Positions 1 to 11,390 of a stretch of 64,000 bases of DNA are shown here, piece after piece. Position 1 is the first letter of the stretch. Each line of letters starts with the position of its first letter. Below the pieces are notes generated by a model. It was not told where the DNA came from. It saw only the letters and a list, made by a program, of their open reading frames with translations, and did no database searches. A program made the translations under genes and the position numbers. The DNA is from Temnothorax longispinosus (Eukaryota > Arthropoda > Insecta > Hymenoptera > Formicidae): assembly GCF_030848805.1 (NCBI RefSeq), contig NC_092369.1, forward strand, positions 5,966,661 through 6,030,660, written 5' to 3'.

Positions 1-343
1 TCTGAAAAAAATACAGAGGTTTTTTGGTAGTATAATTTTTTCGTGTATATATAAATGACATAAATAACGTATATATATTTAGAACAAGATTTAGAGCTAT
101 TTTGTTATTTTTTTCTTACTCGATTGCGAAGCCAGTATTTAATCTAGCTCTTTCCGTAGAATTTGCAGCTTTGCGAATCAATTGCCGGCTCAAAAAGTTG
201 GCATAAGCTAACGCGATCATGAAGAGCCCAGATCGAGCCTCGACACCGAGGAAGATCGCCGGGCACGCGGATAATAATCGCCGATTGCCGCCGATCGCGA
301 AAGTTGTTCCGCGGGTTTTATGGGAAAATCGGCTGACACGTGA
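1..343. other. AT-rich edge passing into mixed sequence, no assigned gene
   Basis: The first 120 bases are strongly AT-rich with short T and TA runs; from about 180 the sequence becomes CpG-bearing. A 54-codon ATG frame lies at 219-383 on the plus strand, but it is out of frame with the candidate exons that follow and resembles nothing I recognise. A CACGTGA box occurs near 337 and a second ACGTGA at about 378; these are E-box-like, but single short matches mean little. I see no other structure. Confidence 0.5.
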
Positions 344-522
344 CGATCACTGGACGATCGACAGCCGACTCGCTGGTACGTGACTTCGATCCTTAATCGT
401 GACGGACCTAGGAAAGAGGGAGACGGGAAGAAAACACGCGGAGGAGACAGAACTATAATCCGCTGGGACTTGGATGCGGACTCACGGCATCGATCTCGTA
501 TCTTTAAAGATGTAAATGTAAG
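344..522 (+). CDS. Possible upstream coding exon (speculative)
   Basis: One reading frame stays open from the stop at 341-343 to a donor-like AAG|GTGACG with its splice point after 522. Splicing there to the acceptor at 651/652 would remove a 129-bp intron, a normal size for a short insect intron, and would leave two bases (AG) that join the first base of the next exon as an Arg codon. The frame thus continues into the 652-1249 frame without interruption. The peptide is rich in Arg, Asp, Lys and Gly, and I do not recognise it. There is no in-frame ATG, so a further upstream exon outside the window or a different donor would be required. What is seen: the open frame, donor-like site and matching phase. 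The exon itself is inference and could be chance. Confidence 0.17.
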
Positions 523-651
523 GTGACGTAACGTATAATCTCTCGTGGAAGTTGAATTAAATCTAATTCCAGCATACAGATAATATAAAAATTCTCCTGC
601 ACATCGCTAATATCTTATTTACAACATTCAATCTTATTTTCTCTTTCCCAG

Positions 652-1249
652 AATTACATCTATTATACAATACAGTATAGTCGTTAAAGATCATACGGTG
701 CAAAGTATCGTACATATTACAATATTACAAATGAAGCAAAACATACAGGCACGTGTAACAATTACAAAGGAGCATAATGAAACAGACAAAGCGACGCAAA
801 CGTATTTATTAAAGTATGCAAGATCATACATAAAACGCAAAATAAAAAAACGCAATAACATTCACAATTTAATATCAACTGTTATTGAAATTGTACTCAA
901 GCAGCATAAAGAAGATACACTACTGTGTAATGAGATCGGAGTCTCGTGTGAAAACTTACTTAACATTTACTTAATTAACGATCTTAATAATGCAATTCGA
1001 TATTATTACTTACATCGTATATCGAATCTACATAAAATCACTAACGTAAGCCAATTTCTTGATAGCGTGCCGATTTCACTGAGCAGTAGCGTATATCCTT
1101 CACGGTCTTCGAGTCGAATGCTACAGATACATCAAAAAATTCATCGCACACGCACGCAACACGCAGAGATGAGCGCGAAAATAGACGATGTCTCGCGAGT
1201 TTTTCGCGAGGACGCAATTGAATCGCGGATCGAAATGGTGGACAGATGA
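652..1249 (+). CDS. Candidate terminal coding exon, unknown protein
   Basis: The reading frame is open from 611 to a TGA at 1247-1249, about 212 codons, in sequence that is clearly AT-rich, where stop codons should be frequent; this is the least chance-like frame in the window. It begins right behind a strong acceptor: a pyrimidine tract ending TTTCTCTTTCCCAG with AG at 650-651, and a CTAAT branch-like site at 607-611. The GTG at 698 is unlikely to be a start; the first in-frame ATG is near 731, which also allows an unspliced start. The protein is Lys/Ile/Asn-rich and basic in its first half, with a run of alternating basic and hydrophobic residues, then Ser/Arg-rich, ending in an acidic, helical-looking tail. 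No signal peptide, membrane segment or known motif is evident. An AATAAA lies near 1714. I cannot name a family; a relic of a mobile-element protein is the main alternative. Confidence 0.4.
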
Positions 1250-2640
1250 TTCTCCCAAGAGACCTCGTAGAATTTCTGATTTCACGCGAAGCCGCGCGCG
1301 TCCGCTCTAAGCCATAAGAGCATCGTTAAGATTATATTTAGACATCGTAAAAGAAAATATGCGCCCGTTGGAGCCAAGTCGCTCATTACGCGAGACAGCA
1401 TTAACGCGGTCGGTGCAACCAGGGAGTTCTGAGCATCATACACTCGTGTCGAAATGTATGTATACACGGTGAGCAATCTACGCAGCGCAATCTCGATATC
1501 CCCCGCGCCTGGCACTCGGGATTTATTTCCTCGCCCGAAAACCGCCGCAAATTTATTGCAAATAAATTGGGAATAATTGTCCGCCAGAACTTCCCGCATT
1601 GCTTTTAGCTGAATTCTGCTTTGTGCGTGTTATATCAACGAGACAGTAAGCTGTCTTTGAATCACTGCACGAGATGGGTGTCAGATTGTAATTTCTGTTA
1701 AACGGTTTATTAAAATAAAAATGTTAATAATTTCTCTGTCTCCATATTAAAATTCCAATTTTAATTCTAATAGTTCTAGTTCTCACTCATCTGTATGGAA
1801 TAATAAATGGATAATTCTTACAATTAAATTCTAAAATAAAATCTCGAGGTAAACTTTAAAAATTAATATAACATTCATATCATCATATTTATTCTCAAAT
1901 GAACGAAATATTTTTATATAGTGCTAAGTAATTAAAAAATTAATAAGAAAAGGCCGATAATCAAGGAGTTAATGCAATTGCTGGCGTTCCAATTGAAATG
2001 AATGATGCATGTTTTGCGAAGCGTCGCGATTCTCTACGAACGTACCGTATTACCGCGACTTCCGGTGACCGTGACAAACTTCTCGAAATTTTCTCGTTGC
2101 ATATGGCCAGTTCGCAGCGGAGTCCTTGAAAACGTCACGATTCTTTCTTCTATTCGAAAATTTCTAGGTCAATGCTGCCTAGTATCGTCGCGGTGCACAT
2201 CGACGACCGCGTAACTGAAAATTCGGTGCCGTTTACGAATAGAATTTTCGCTCGCCATACGAAAACTAGTCAAAACACGAACGTCAAAGATATTTTTCTT
2301 CTCTTGATACATTTTTAGGCATTTTGATGAGCACGTTTAGGGAAACATATGATCGATTACGTTTTCATAAACGATCAGGTTTACGTATCGTCCTTCTCGT
2401 TCTCGTTCGCTTAACGGCCTTCGCGAATCGATATATACATGACGACCTAGAGGGTTTATCGTCGTTCGAGAGAGTGGTCATTACGGAATTCTGCCTCGAA
2501 GCGTAATCAACGGTATCAATCGATCTGTTCGTGACGTAATCACGAGTCCGAGCATTTGAAGATCGTATCGGGAATAGAGTTCTCCATTAACAAATAACGC
2601 AAAAAGCACGCCGCAATTCCTCACATGGCTCCAAGGAATT
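1250..2640. other. Mixed sequence downstream of the candidate exon
   Basis: This stretch would contain the 3' UTR if the exon at 652-1249 is real. Between about 1680 and 1960 it is AT-rich, with an AATAAA near 1714 and several further A/T runs. A 105-codon frame on the minus strand (1599-1282) begins with a true ATG and has a hydrophobic C-terminal stretch, but frames of this length at about 50% GC are expected by chance in a window this size. Plus-strand frames at 2002-2214 and 2324-2506 are short and unrecognised. No repeat or RNA gene was seen. Confidence 0.4.
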
Positions 2641-2647
2641 CGCGGGC

Positions 2648-2686
2648 GAAAGAGAGAGAGAGAGGGAGAGAGAGAAGAAGAGAGAA
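2648..2686. repeat. GA-rich simple repeat
   Basis: A nearly pure purine run of GA dinucleotides with a few GGG and AAG interruptions. Such tracts can bind GAGA-type factors in insects, but nothing here shows that it does. Confidence 0.85.
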
Positions 2687-2699
2687 ACCTCGATCGAAC

Positions 2700-3049
2700 A
2701 GTTGGCGCAGTGAGAGAGGGAGAATAGGTAATAGAGAGTAGTGTCGTCGACTGTAAACAACGTCTTTCTAAACCTTGCCGGCGCAATTTCGAGAGGTACT
2801 TACTATAATAATTAAATATAAATGCAAAAAGTAAAATCGGTGATATTCTATTTTTTATCTGTTGTGTTAGTTAGACGATTAACAATTTTTTTAACAGAGA
2901 CCAAAGTATACAAATATTTTTCAAATGTAAGTATACTGCTTTTTTTTATCATAAAATTTATACGTAAAGCGAACAGCGACAGAAAGCGCTCTTTGCCAGA
3001 CAATATTATTCGCAGGAACGCGAGTAGTCGCGAGAGACCGCCGCCGAAA
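2700..3049. other. AT-rich stretch, nothing assigned
   Basis: After a short purine-bearing part to about 2760, the sequence is strongly AT-rich to about 2970, with T runs and a plus-strand frame at 2822-3070 that is Phe/Ile/Lys-rich, as expected from base composition. No gene or repeat is supported. Confidence 0.5.
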
Positions 3050-4190
3050 TCAGTCCTGAGTGCCTTCTAAGGGGGTTGGTCGTGGAAAATCGCGAAGGGC
3101 GGGTCGCGGATGAAACCGGGGACGACGCGAGGGTGGAGGCGGACGGTCGGTGAAAACGCGGTATGCAAAGCAGGCGGCGAATTTGAACGGTCTTGCGCAG
3201 AACGAATAGCCTCACCTCGTGCTATCCGAGTGCCTCGAGACTCCCTCTCTCTGTTTCACCCCTTGCTCTCTCTCCCTCTATCTATCTATCTTCCCCCACC
3301 CCCTCCCCCGCTCCGATACACACACAAACGCACACAGGCACACACAGCCGCGCGCGTGCAATACATTCATATTCGCGGCATCTCTTTTGGTAGTGGTGGA
3401 TGCGCCGCTGTACGCGCGCGCAACACACATACGTACACATCTATATGCTTTTCTCGCAACTCCGCGGTAGTGCGCGACAAGGACGGAAACACACATATAC
3501 ACAGTCGCGCTCTTCTCTCTCTGTCCCCCTCGCGATTCCTACTTTGTCTCAGCCGCGAGCGTGATACACGTGCATGCGGCAGCGGCAGCGGCGGCGCGCG
3601 GCGGTAGTGGCGATCGCGTATCCTCGCGAGAGAAGCGAGAACGCCGTCGTTTGATGGTAATCCTCGGGGCGGTCGGGAATTACCGCCAACGTCGCCCGTG
3701 CGAGTTGTGGTATCGCGTCGCGACGCGATACAGGACGTCGCCGTCGTCGTTGACGGCGTCGACGTGGTGCGTCGTCGTCGTCGTGACGATCCCGCGACAC
3801 GTTTTCCACTCGGAATCGAGTAAAATGGCTGCTCTCGCCGCTCCGGCGCGCCCGAGCTTACTGGCTTGCCTCCCTTCGTTTGGGTCCCCACACAGAGGCT
3901 GCCACACGCGTGCCGCCGCGTGTGTGGGTGCACATAGACGTCACGTACGAGCGGGGGAGCGTACACGCGCATGCACACCGTGCTGCGACGACGCCCGCCA
4001 GATAGGAAGCCGGCGGCGTGTATGTGCTCTCTCTTTCTGTATGTACGGCTGTTTGCCTGCGACACACGCGTGTGGAACGCTCGATGCGAAAGCGGGCGAA
4101 CGCACGCATACGCGTAAAAGCCGCGCTCTCGCCCTCGCCCCCGCCAATTTAGCGCGCGCACGTGTCCACGCGCAGAACAGCTGAGCGTGA
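3050..4190. promoter_or_regulatory. CpG-rich, promoter-like island
   Basis: A block of very CpG-dense sequence bounded by AT-rich DNA on both sides. It carries a CT/CCCC pyrimidine tract (about 3240-3312), CA repeats (3316-3348), CGTCGT trinucleotide runs (about 3735-3785) and CGCG clusters. At 3822-3830 it contains AAAATGGCT, which fits the YY1/Pleiohomeotic-type core and also an insect translation-start context. A 351-codon minus frame (4422-3367, GTG start) and a 207-codon plus frame (3561-4184) overlap here; their translations are Arg/Cys/Thr low-complexity peptides, which argues for composition rather than coding. Insect CpG-dense islands with such tracts are often promoters or 5' UTRs, but no transcription start or first exon can be fixed from sequence alone. 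Regulatory role is inference. Confidence 0.4.
3316..3348. repeat. Interrupted CA microsatellite
   Basis: CA dinucleotide runs broken by AAACG and GG, followed by a CGCGCG run, inside the CpG-rich island. Confidence 0.8.
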
Positions 4191-5900
4191 GGGAAAACTT
4201 CGAACTTACAAGCCGTTCGAATCGAGACGCGGCTAGGTCGAAAACTGACCGAGTCACTTTTATCGAATTTCCGCACGACAGACAGCTGCAAATCTCGACC
4301 ATTAAATTTTCGTCGATTTCGAATGTGTTATCATCTGTCATCAGTGACAGGCCCAACGTACAGCTGTATATGTTTTTCTTTCTTATCTTTGCATCATCTC
4401 TGGTGTATTTAATGCAGAACACTTTCGCAAAGTCATTTTCCTGTGATCTTAAAAGTGGGTCAGAATATATTTATAAATTCGAGAAATAATCTTTCGCGTA
4501 TAAAACGATCAATATCAAATATGTTTCAACTCTTCATAATTGCGGATGTGCATGGCATTCACTGTCAAACTTCCTAGTCCAATTTAGTAAAATCGTATAA
4601 CATGAGTTGCTGTATTGCTGTATAACAGTTCCGACAGCATCACGCGTGATCGTCAGGTGCATCGTGCAAAAACTAAGTGGACAGATTAACTAGGATATGC
4701 TCGTTTCGAACGAAAGATTCTCGCACGTAAGGACCGATGGGAGATAGTACGAGAGATGGAAAAAGATACGCGCACTCTCTTTTATGACGTCTCGTAGTTG
4801 GAGATCCCGGAGATCGCGACTGGCAGAAAGCGCGACTGCAGTCGCCCCGGAGTCGCTTGCTTTTCTGCATTCTTACGGCATACCGTAGCGCGGGCATTAT
4901 GAATATGCAAATCGGCGAACAAGGATAACGGGTGCGTTGACCAGCGCGTTTAGTAGACGCTGGCTTTGCTATCGCCACGCCGACGACGCGTAACGGTCCG
5001 CTCCGCAGAGATCGATCAGTGATGATTTTCGTTTCGGCGACGAGCGTCACGAGGGAGAAAACCACAGCCGTATCGACATCGATCGGCATTCAGCGAGATC
5101 GTTACGATCTCGGTAACATCTCGCACGATTCGTTAAAATTAATTAGGCCTGACAAATCGCGCGTCGCCGAACACTTGTCATAAAAAAAAAGAAGAAATAT
5201 TCTAATCGGCTCGCGTTGAAGTAGAAAAAGCGATTACAGTTACACCATCGCTCGCCCGTTGGAATGCGCCGTTCCGATTGAGTGGGCGATGGTCTTGGCT
5301 CTCAGAGCGTGACGCTTCAGAAACGTACATAGCAAATTTAATCGCGCGTTTATCGTTGATAAATCGAATTATTATTGCAGTTTTAATAATGCTAGAATAT
5401 GAACCGAGTGTATCAAGGTATACTCTTAATAACTGATGGTTAATAACATGTACGTGTGTATATGTCAAAATATTATTGATCAGAAATATTCCGTTATTCC
5501 TGATGATTAATCTAAAAATAGCGTTCCTAATAAACGGATAGATTGCATCACATATTTTTGGTTGTGCATATTGTTGGTCGCATCTTTGGATTATCAGTCA
5601 ATGTGTAAATTTTTCTACCGTTTATAACGGAAAATATGCGCGAGTCGAGGATTTCGCATACTTTCCACTGTGACCGCACTTTTCCACTTTCAGCAAAACA
5701 CTTGGACATTCGCCAACATCGCCGCCGACTCGTAAACATAATATCAAAGATTAATTTCGCACTTGGACGCGGTAAAAAATTGCGGTCGGCCGAGCTCTTC
5801 CTCCTCTACAATTTGATCGTTTATCACGATCAATTAAATTTCCTGCGCGGCGACGATAATTGACCGACGCCATCACCCTTGTACGAAGATAATCTCCGTC
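4191..5900. other. Mixed sequence without a supported gene
   Basis: GC content falls after 4190. The part from about 4640 to 5110 is moderately CpG-bearing, with a 138-codon minus frame (5089-4673) of no recognisable family. The remainder, 5150-5640, is AT-rich. I find no repeat pairs, RNA genes or splice-flanked frames. Confidence 0.4.
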
Positions 5901-8340
5901 GCAAGTGCCGATAAATGGCGGATTCGCGTGAACGCGAGCGTAGTCTCTGTACCGTGCTATCATTATTTTACGAGATACGTTTTAAGCGTAATAAATTCTA
6001 TTGTGCTCTTTCTCTCTCTTCCCCCCTCCCCCTTACATGTGCCGATTCTTTCGCACCCACGCAAACGCACGTCCGATATGTTTCCTCGAAAGGAAACCGA
6101 TCCCAATCTGCAAACACACTTTTACGATAAATACCACGAATAATAAATCGCGTGCACATGTACGTGTAACAAAAGACAGGACGTAAGTTAACAAAATATA
6201 TCATAAATATTGTATGAATCAGTTCTATTAGCATTAGATATTCTGAATTCATTCTTTTACGGGATGTAAAAGTTTCTCTAATATTCATTAACTATTTAGG
6301 GAAAACTAATAAACCTACACGTTGTATTAATTTTAATGGAATGCTTGAAAATAAATTTGCAGTACTTTTAAAATAAACAAATCCAATAATCGCAATCACG
6401 ATTTATTAAAATAAAATCCGTGTAGGAACTAAGTGGACGCTTTACAATTTTACCTTTATTAATTTATATTATTTCTGATTTTAAAACTTAAATTGTTTGC
6501 AAAAAAAAACAATTACTCTCGTATTAACTGCTTAACCGTAATGACGTTATCTAATTAAATGTTAATGCGTGCATGTTTTAAACACACATAAATAGAATGT
6601 GTGGCAGACTCTCTATGATGTCCTTTTTATAACATAAAAGAAGCGAAAATGTATGTGATTAGACCAATCAGTCTTCCTGTGCATTTCTTCTGCATCGTGA
6701 CACTTGCAACAAGTTCGATATCGTAATGATGTCGATGCGATCGTGAACACGCATGATTATAAAAATCAATATTTTCCATATGTCTCACAGGTTTTTCTTA
6801 GTCGTCGAGGATCGAGCACGTTAATGCCATTTTCGCACATATGGTCTCAAATAATCAGGTTAATTCGGTTCTACTTTCCTTCGATTCTACTTACTTCGGA
6901 TCACATTAATTGATCTTTTATAGCGTATAGAAATAAATTATGTTTCAGGACATGTGATTTTATCGATTTAAATCGTCCGATTTAATAATAGTGCATGTCA
7001 CGCTCTGCAGCGTCGACGATTTATATGGGATGGGAACACATTTTGTTTATAAAGGGGGAGGGATATCTGTTTAACTTAAAATAAATTAGAAAATTTGAGG
7101 CATATGCACAAGAACGCTGGTTATTAATCTTTCTAAATAGCATCTGTCACCGTTTACTCTGGACGGGTTTTCTTAAGAATATGTTTATATATTATTATGT
7201 GCCATAGGATTTCTACGGTTAGAAACGTCGGTACACCAATTAGCCGTAATGACGTGTTTCTACGATCGACGATTTCTACTCCTTCATGCCGATTTCTCAC
7301 GTTAAGTATGCGCGTTAGGTACAAACTGACGATGGCCTCCGATTAGGATCCTATAATTTCTCTTTCGATCTACCTCATGTACATGCTGCTGTATACATAC
7401 ATACATACATACATACATACATGTGTGTGTATATACATGCAGAATATCTTTTGTTATGCAACATGCGAAGGCATTTAAGTATCAAAAAAAGTAAATAAAT
7501 AAAATATCTATATAATTCATATCCGCTTGCTGTATATATATATATTCATGTAACAATTTAAATCAATATCTTTTACGTTTCACGAGAAATTTATAACAAT
7601 TGCTTGATGTGCATCGTCATTTCTGTAATCACAAGAAATTCTTCACATACTCATGAGAATTAATGACGAATAGATTAAAACGTATGAAGTTCGTTATACG
7701 TTTTTAGATTGTATTTGTAGATCTTGTAAGATCCTTTCAGAGAAATTTGCGCAAGATTACTCCTATTGTGGCGGCCATTATCGCGATCATTACTTTAATC
7801 AGATTTTTCCGCAAAATGCTATCTCTTGAGAAATTGCAGACGCTCGTCCACGCGGCGAACGAGTTCGGAGGTATTATGAAATAAATCTCGTTATTGCTTG
7901 GCCGAGGAAGAAAAGCGGGCGGTCAGTTTTAATTAAAGAACTCGAGGCGTCAGCTGCTCCTTGCCAACGGCTCTCCGGTTTCCCTTCCATCCCCCTTTTT
8001 TTTCTATCTGTGCATTGCGACCGATATCGTCTACGTATACGTCATAAAACTTGCGGAGTTGATGAAAAAAGATGGTGCCTCCTAGGGAATGATAATCCCT
8101 TGTGTACTCGTGCACCCTTTTGACAGTCTCTTTGATTGTCAAACGTATTCTGCTATAAAGAATTGCTTATTTGACAAAGATAATTAAATGTAATAAATGA
8201 AAAAGTGCCCTGCCATCGTATCTTTTCAATTCATCAATTAAACGTGTTAAAACATATTATTATTGAAACCAAAGTATAAACGTAAAGAAAAATTAAAGAC
8301 TATTTAAGTTTATTCGTGAAACGTGTCGTGGATTTCAATC
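5901..8340. other. AT-rich desert with one tetranucleotide repeat
   Basis: Mostly AT-rich DNA with T/A runs, including a small pyrimidine patch at 6007-6030. Apart from the microsatellites at 7393-7430 and 7533-7545 I see nothing that stands out. Open frames here are at most 96 codons and biased to Ile, Lys, Tyr and Phe, as expected for AT-rich non-coding sequence. Confidence 0.5.
7393..7430. repeat. ATAC tetranucleotide microsatellite with TG tail
   Basis: About seven consecutive ATAC/CATA units pass directly into a (TG)4 run. A short (TA) run follows separately at 7533-7545. Confidence 0.9.
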
Positions 8341-9060
8341 AGATATTGAGAGTCAGTCAACATCCATTTTTAAAAATTCAAAATCGCGAGACAGTCGAGA
8401 GTAGAATTTCTACGTTCAGAACGCGAGACAGATATAAAGCCAAAGAGTAAAGGAAAAGGGCGCGCTGTTTATCAATTTAAATATCGGCGCAATTTTCAGC
8501 GTTTGAAGTTCCTGTGTTAGTATCTTATGTGGACACAGGGGGAAGAGCGCAATATGAATTTACAGGGAAAGGTTTACTCGCGATTACACGCGCCTGCGGG
8601 GCCGGTGTCTTTATCATTCGAGCGAATGCACTATATGCCGAAGCGTGTGTGCTACATAAGCTGCTACATCATAGATGCAACGTTTTATGGGTCGTACAGG
8701 GTGACCTTACGAGGCGGGCACGATGAATTCCGCGAGACCCCCGCCGAGGAGATTATATAATCCGTTAAAACGCGAAGAGCGGCGACTTCGAGTAACCAAA
8801 CATCGCGAAATCCAATAAAGTGCCGCGCTTGACGAAATAATGGTAGACCACTGGCACGGCGAGCAGACGTAATTGACTCGGTAATGACGAGGTAAACGGA
8901 CAGTTCTATTAAGCGCCCCGGCTACGTGCTCGGCCGCGTGTGCGATGCATACCGGCACGTAACCGATCGCGGACGCAGAACTAATCGCTTTCACATTTCG
9001 CAAATGCGACATCGCGCAAATGTCATCGCGACCAATGTTCGATTTGTACTTTGATGACAA
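8341..9060. other. GC-richer block with an ambiguous open frame
   Basis: Composition rises relative to both flanks. Two plus-strand frames are open over the same bases (8514-8726 and 8527-8760). The second starts with a real ATG and gives a 77-residue peptide of fairly even composition, rich in Tyr, Arg and Met. I do not recognise it, the Kozak context is poor and there is no supporting splice site, so I do not call a gene. Conserved non-coding sequence is at least as likely. Confidence 0.25.
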
Positions 9061-10130
9061 TTAATAATTTCTTCCTCGTCGCCGAATTCCGTATCACGTT
9101 TTGTACGCGAAACGCGGGTTCGTAAAAACTAGAATAGAACCAGACGGCGCATCACTTTGTAGAAAATGTCTCGTCTCTGCGTGTATTTTTTATTAGACAG
9201 ATTGTCAAAACAATCCATTTTTTAACCATTCATTTACAGTCATATTTGTGGTTAAATATAAGAGTATCTTAAAAGATTAATTATAAATTGTCAATTTCTG
9301 TTAGAAGATATGGTATAATATACAGAAAAAAAACTTTACTTTTCTACATACAACAAAAGTTATATTTTATAACTTACGTAAAATAATAATTATAGCTTTT
9401 ATATTTATGAAATTGTGACACAGAAATTAATACATATAAAACTGGAATATTTTATTTTGCAGAAGCTTAAAATATATCACAATTATATTATTTAAATATA
9501 TCGGTAAAATTGCTAGCTTCCTAGGCAGATCTTTCGATTTGATTCGTTTTGCTCATCGTATTGATGTTATTTTCTGATACAATTTAATAGATTCATACAA
9601 AAAAAGATATACGTTAGATTAACATAAATTAGCATAGAAAATGCTATCTGCGTATTATTAAGCGAAATCATATACCTAGTCATTAATCACCGATTATAAC
9701 AGCATCAACATGAGTAAACATCTCTTGGACTAATTAACTTCTGCGCGGTAATTCAAACGTAGAATAAAATCCCAATAAACATAAAAGAAGTTATCGTGTC
9801 AGGAAATAATCAGCAGATGACATTTTAATCATATACTTGCTGCTAACACTTTATATTTTTTTTAAATAAGGAAAAGCAATGATAATTATGTTCAACTATC
9901 TCTCTCTTTCTCTCTACTTCCTCCTTTCTTTTTTTAAGTCGGTATATTTATAAGAATAAATCACAAATGCAGGGAAAAAGAAAATTCGAAAAAACCATAT
10001 AATTAGCTAATTTAATTCAACAATATCATTGCATTAGACGCTGTAAAATTTCAACGGCTAAATACATTGCACAAAAGTACAACGCAAACTATTAGACCGC
10101 GCAAAATTAACGGCAAGGTGGAAAGCTGAA
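9061..10130. other. AT-rich stretch with a pyrimidine patch
   Basis: Very AT-rich. Local inverted repeats are present, for example AAGTTAT/ATAACTT around 9356-9375, of the kind expected in such DNA. A CT-rich pyrimidine patch spans 9898-9936. No gene is supported. Confidence 0.5.
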
Positions 10131-11390
10131 GTTGTGTCCGCGAGACAGCGAGAAAATCCTAATGAACACCGGCCAGCCAGCCACCAACGAGCGCGGCTAG
10201 CATCTCCGTGTCTCATTAGCGATCTTTAATTTTCCAAAGCGAGTCTTCCTGGGCCATTCGGAAGCAGTTGCCACGCAGCGTTGTCAGCGGTGAGAAGCAA
10301 GAAAGAAGAGAAGAAGAGAAAAAGACGAAAAAAAAAGAAGAAATGAGGAAAGTGGTAAGGAACAACGAAAGAGAAGGAAAGGCGGGGAAGGGGAAGAGCA
10401 AAGACAGCGGCGTCGGACAACGGCAAACAGCAACGGCAGCACGACTCGCGGTGGCTCGCGCGCCATTGTTCCCTCCCGGGTTCTTTATTTCTCTTCCTTC
10501 TCATCCTTCCTCCTCTTCCTCTTTTCTAGACGCGCGAGCGAGAGGCGCGCACCGTGGGCTTTATTGTGTTTGAGCTCGACGCTTCGCTCTTTTGTTTTGT
10601 TTCGCGCGCCATTAGAGGGGCTAATTGCCGCTCATACGCGATCGCCTTTTGTTTCCTCCTTTTGCCACCTTTTCCCCCCACGACCCTCTCTCTGTCGTCT
10701 CTCAGCCCTCCGGTTCACCACTACTATCACCACTTCCTTGTTCTTTTGCTCGACGCACCCCAACCGACACCACCGACCACGATTCCGACCGCGAAGGAAG
10801 GCTGAGTCATAGCCCTCACTCTCTCTCCTCTCGCGCGTTCCTCCACTCTTGAATATAGCCCGTACCTATGCTCTTCCTCTCGTCGCTTTCTCGTCGCACC
10901 CGACTTCCTCCGAAGCGACGCCGAGAACCTGTCATTCCGTCCCCTTTCCTTTCCTCGTAGAGAGAAGCGATCGGTTTTTGTGTCGCGCGTCCTCCTCTTC
11001 ATCTTTCGCGTTTTCGCCCCGACCGCGCGCGCGACTGGTTCTTTCTATCGTATCCTCGGCGATGCGGGACCTCGCGAAAGGAAGCGAGAAAAGGAGGACA
11101 AGGCTGTTACGGAGAAGAGAGCAAAGGGAGGGACGTTTTAACGCGTCAACGCCTCGATGACCTCCGGTTTTTCTTTGACTTCTTCCACCGGTCGCGCATG
11201 TGTGACACTCTCTTGCCACCTCGGACTCTTTTCGAGTCCTCGCAGACACGGAATCGAACCGATCAAATCAGTTTATCGACGGACAAAAGCGGGAAAGAAA
11301 TCGATCTGGAGATCGAGTCTGGAGAATTGAGAGTATCGAGCGATAAGTTGACAAGTCTAAAATGCGGACCGCTAGTCTAGCAGAACGCGG
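10131..11390. promoter_or_regulatory. CpG-rich block with purine and pyrimidine tracts
   Basis: A GC-rich block with a 60-base purine tract (10291-10350), a long pyrimidine-rich section (about 10640-10960) and CGCG clusters. Overlapping frames on both strands are Ser/Pro/Leu or Arg/Glu/Lys repeats, the expected reading of CT/GA sequence. By analogy with other insect genomes it could be a promoter or enhancer; there is no direct evidence of a start site. Confidence 0.3.
10291..10350. repeat. Purine (A/G) low-complexity tract
   Basis: An almost uninterrupted run of GAA, GAGA and A residues, with one C near 10326. Confidence 0.85.

Noticed and set aside
1282..1599. 105-codon minus-strand frame with a true ATG and a hydrophobic tail
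   Set aside because: Many frames of this length are expected by chance at this base composition, and no homology or context supports it.
3367..4422. 351-codon minus-strand frame, the longest in the window
   Set aside because: Starts with GTG, consists largely of Arg/Cys/Ser/Thr low-complexity readings of CA, CT and CGT repeats, and overlaps a 207-codon plus-strand frame over the same bases.
8527..8760. 77-codon ATG frame of even composition
   Set aside because: A second plus frame is open over the same bases, the start context is weak and nothing recognisable is encoded; kept only as a note on the region.
11245..11270. GGTTCGATTCC B-box on the minus strand
   Set aside because: The flanking stem bases do not pair well and no tRNA-like 5' half precedes it.
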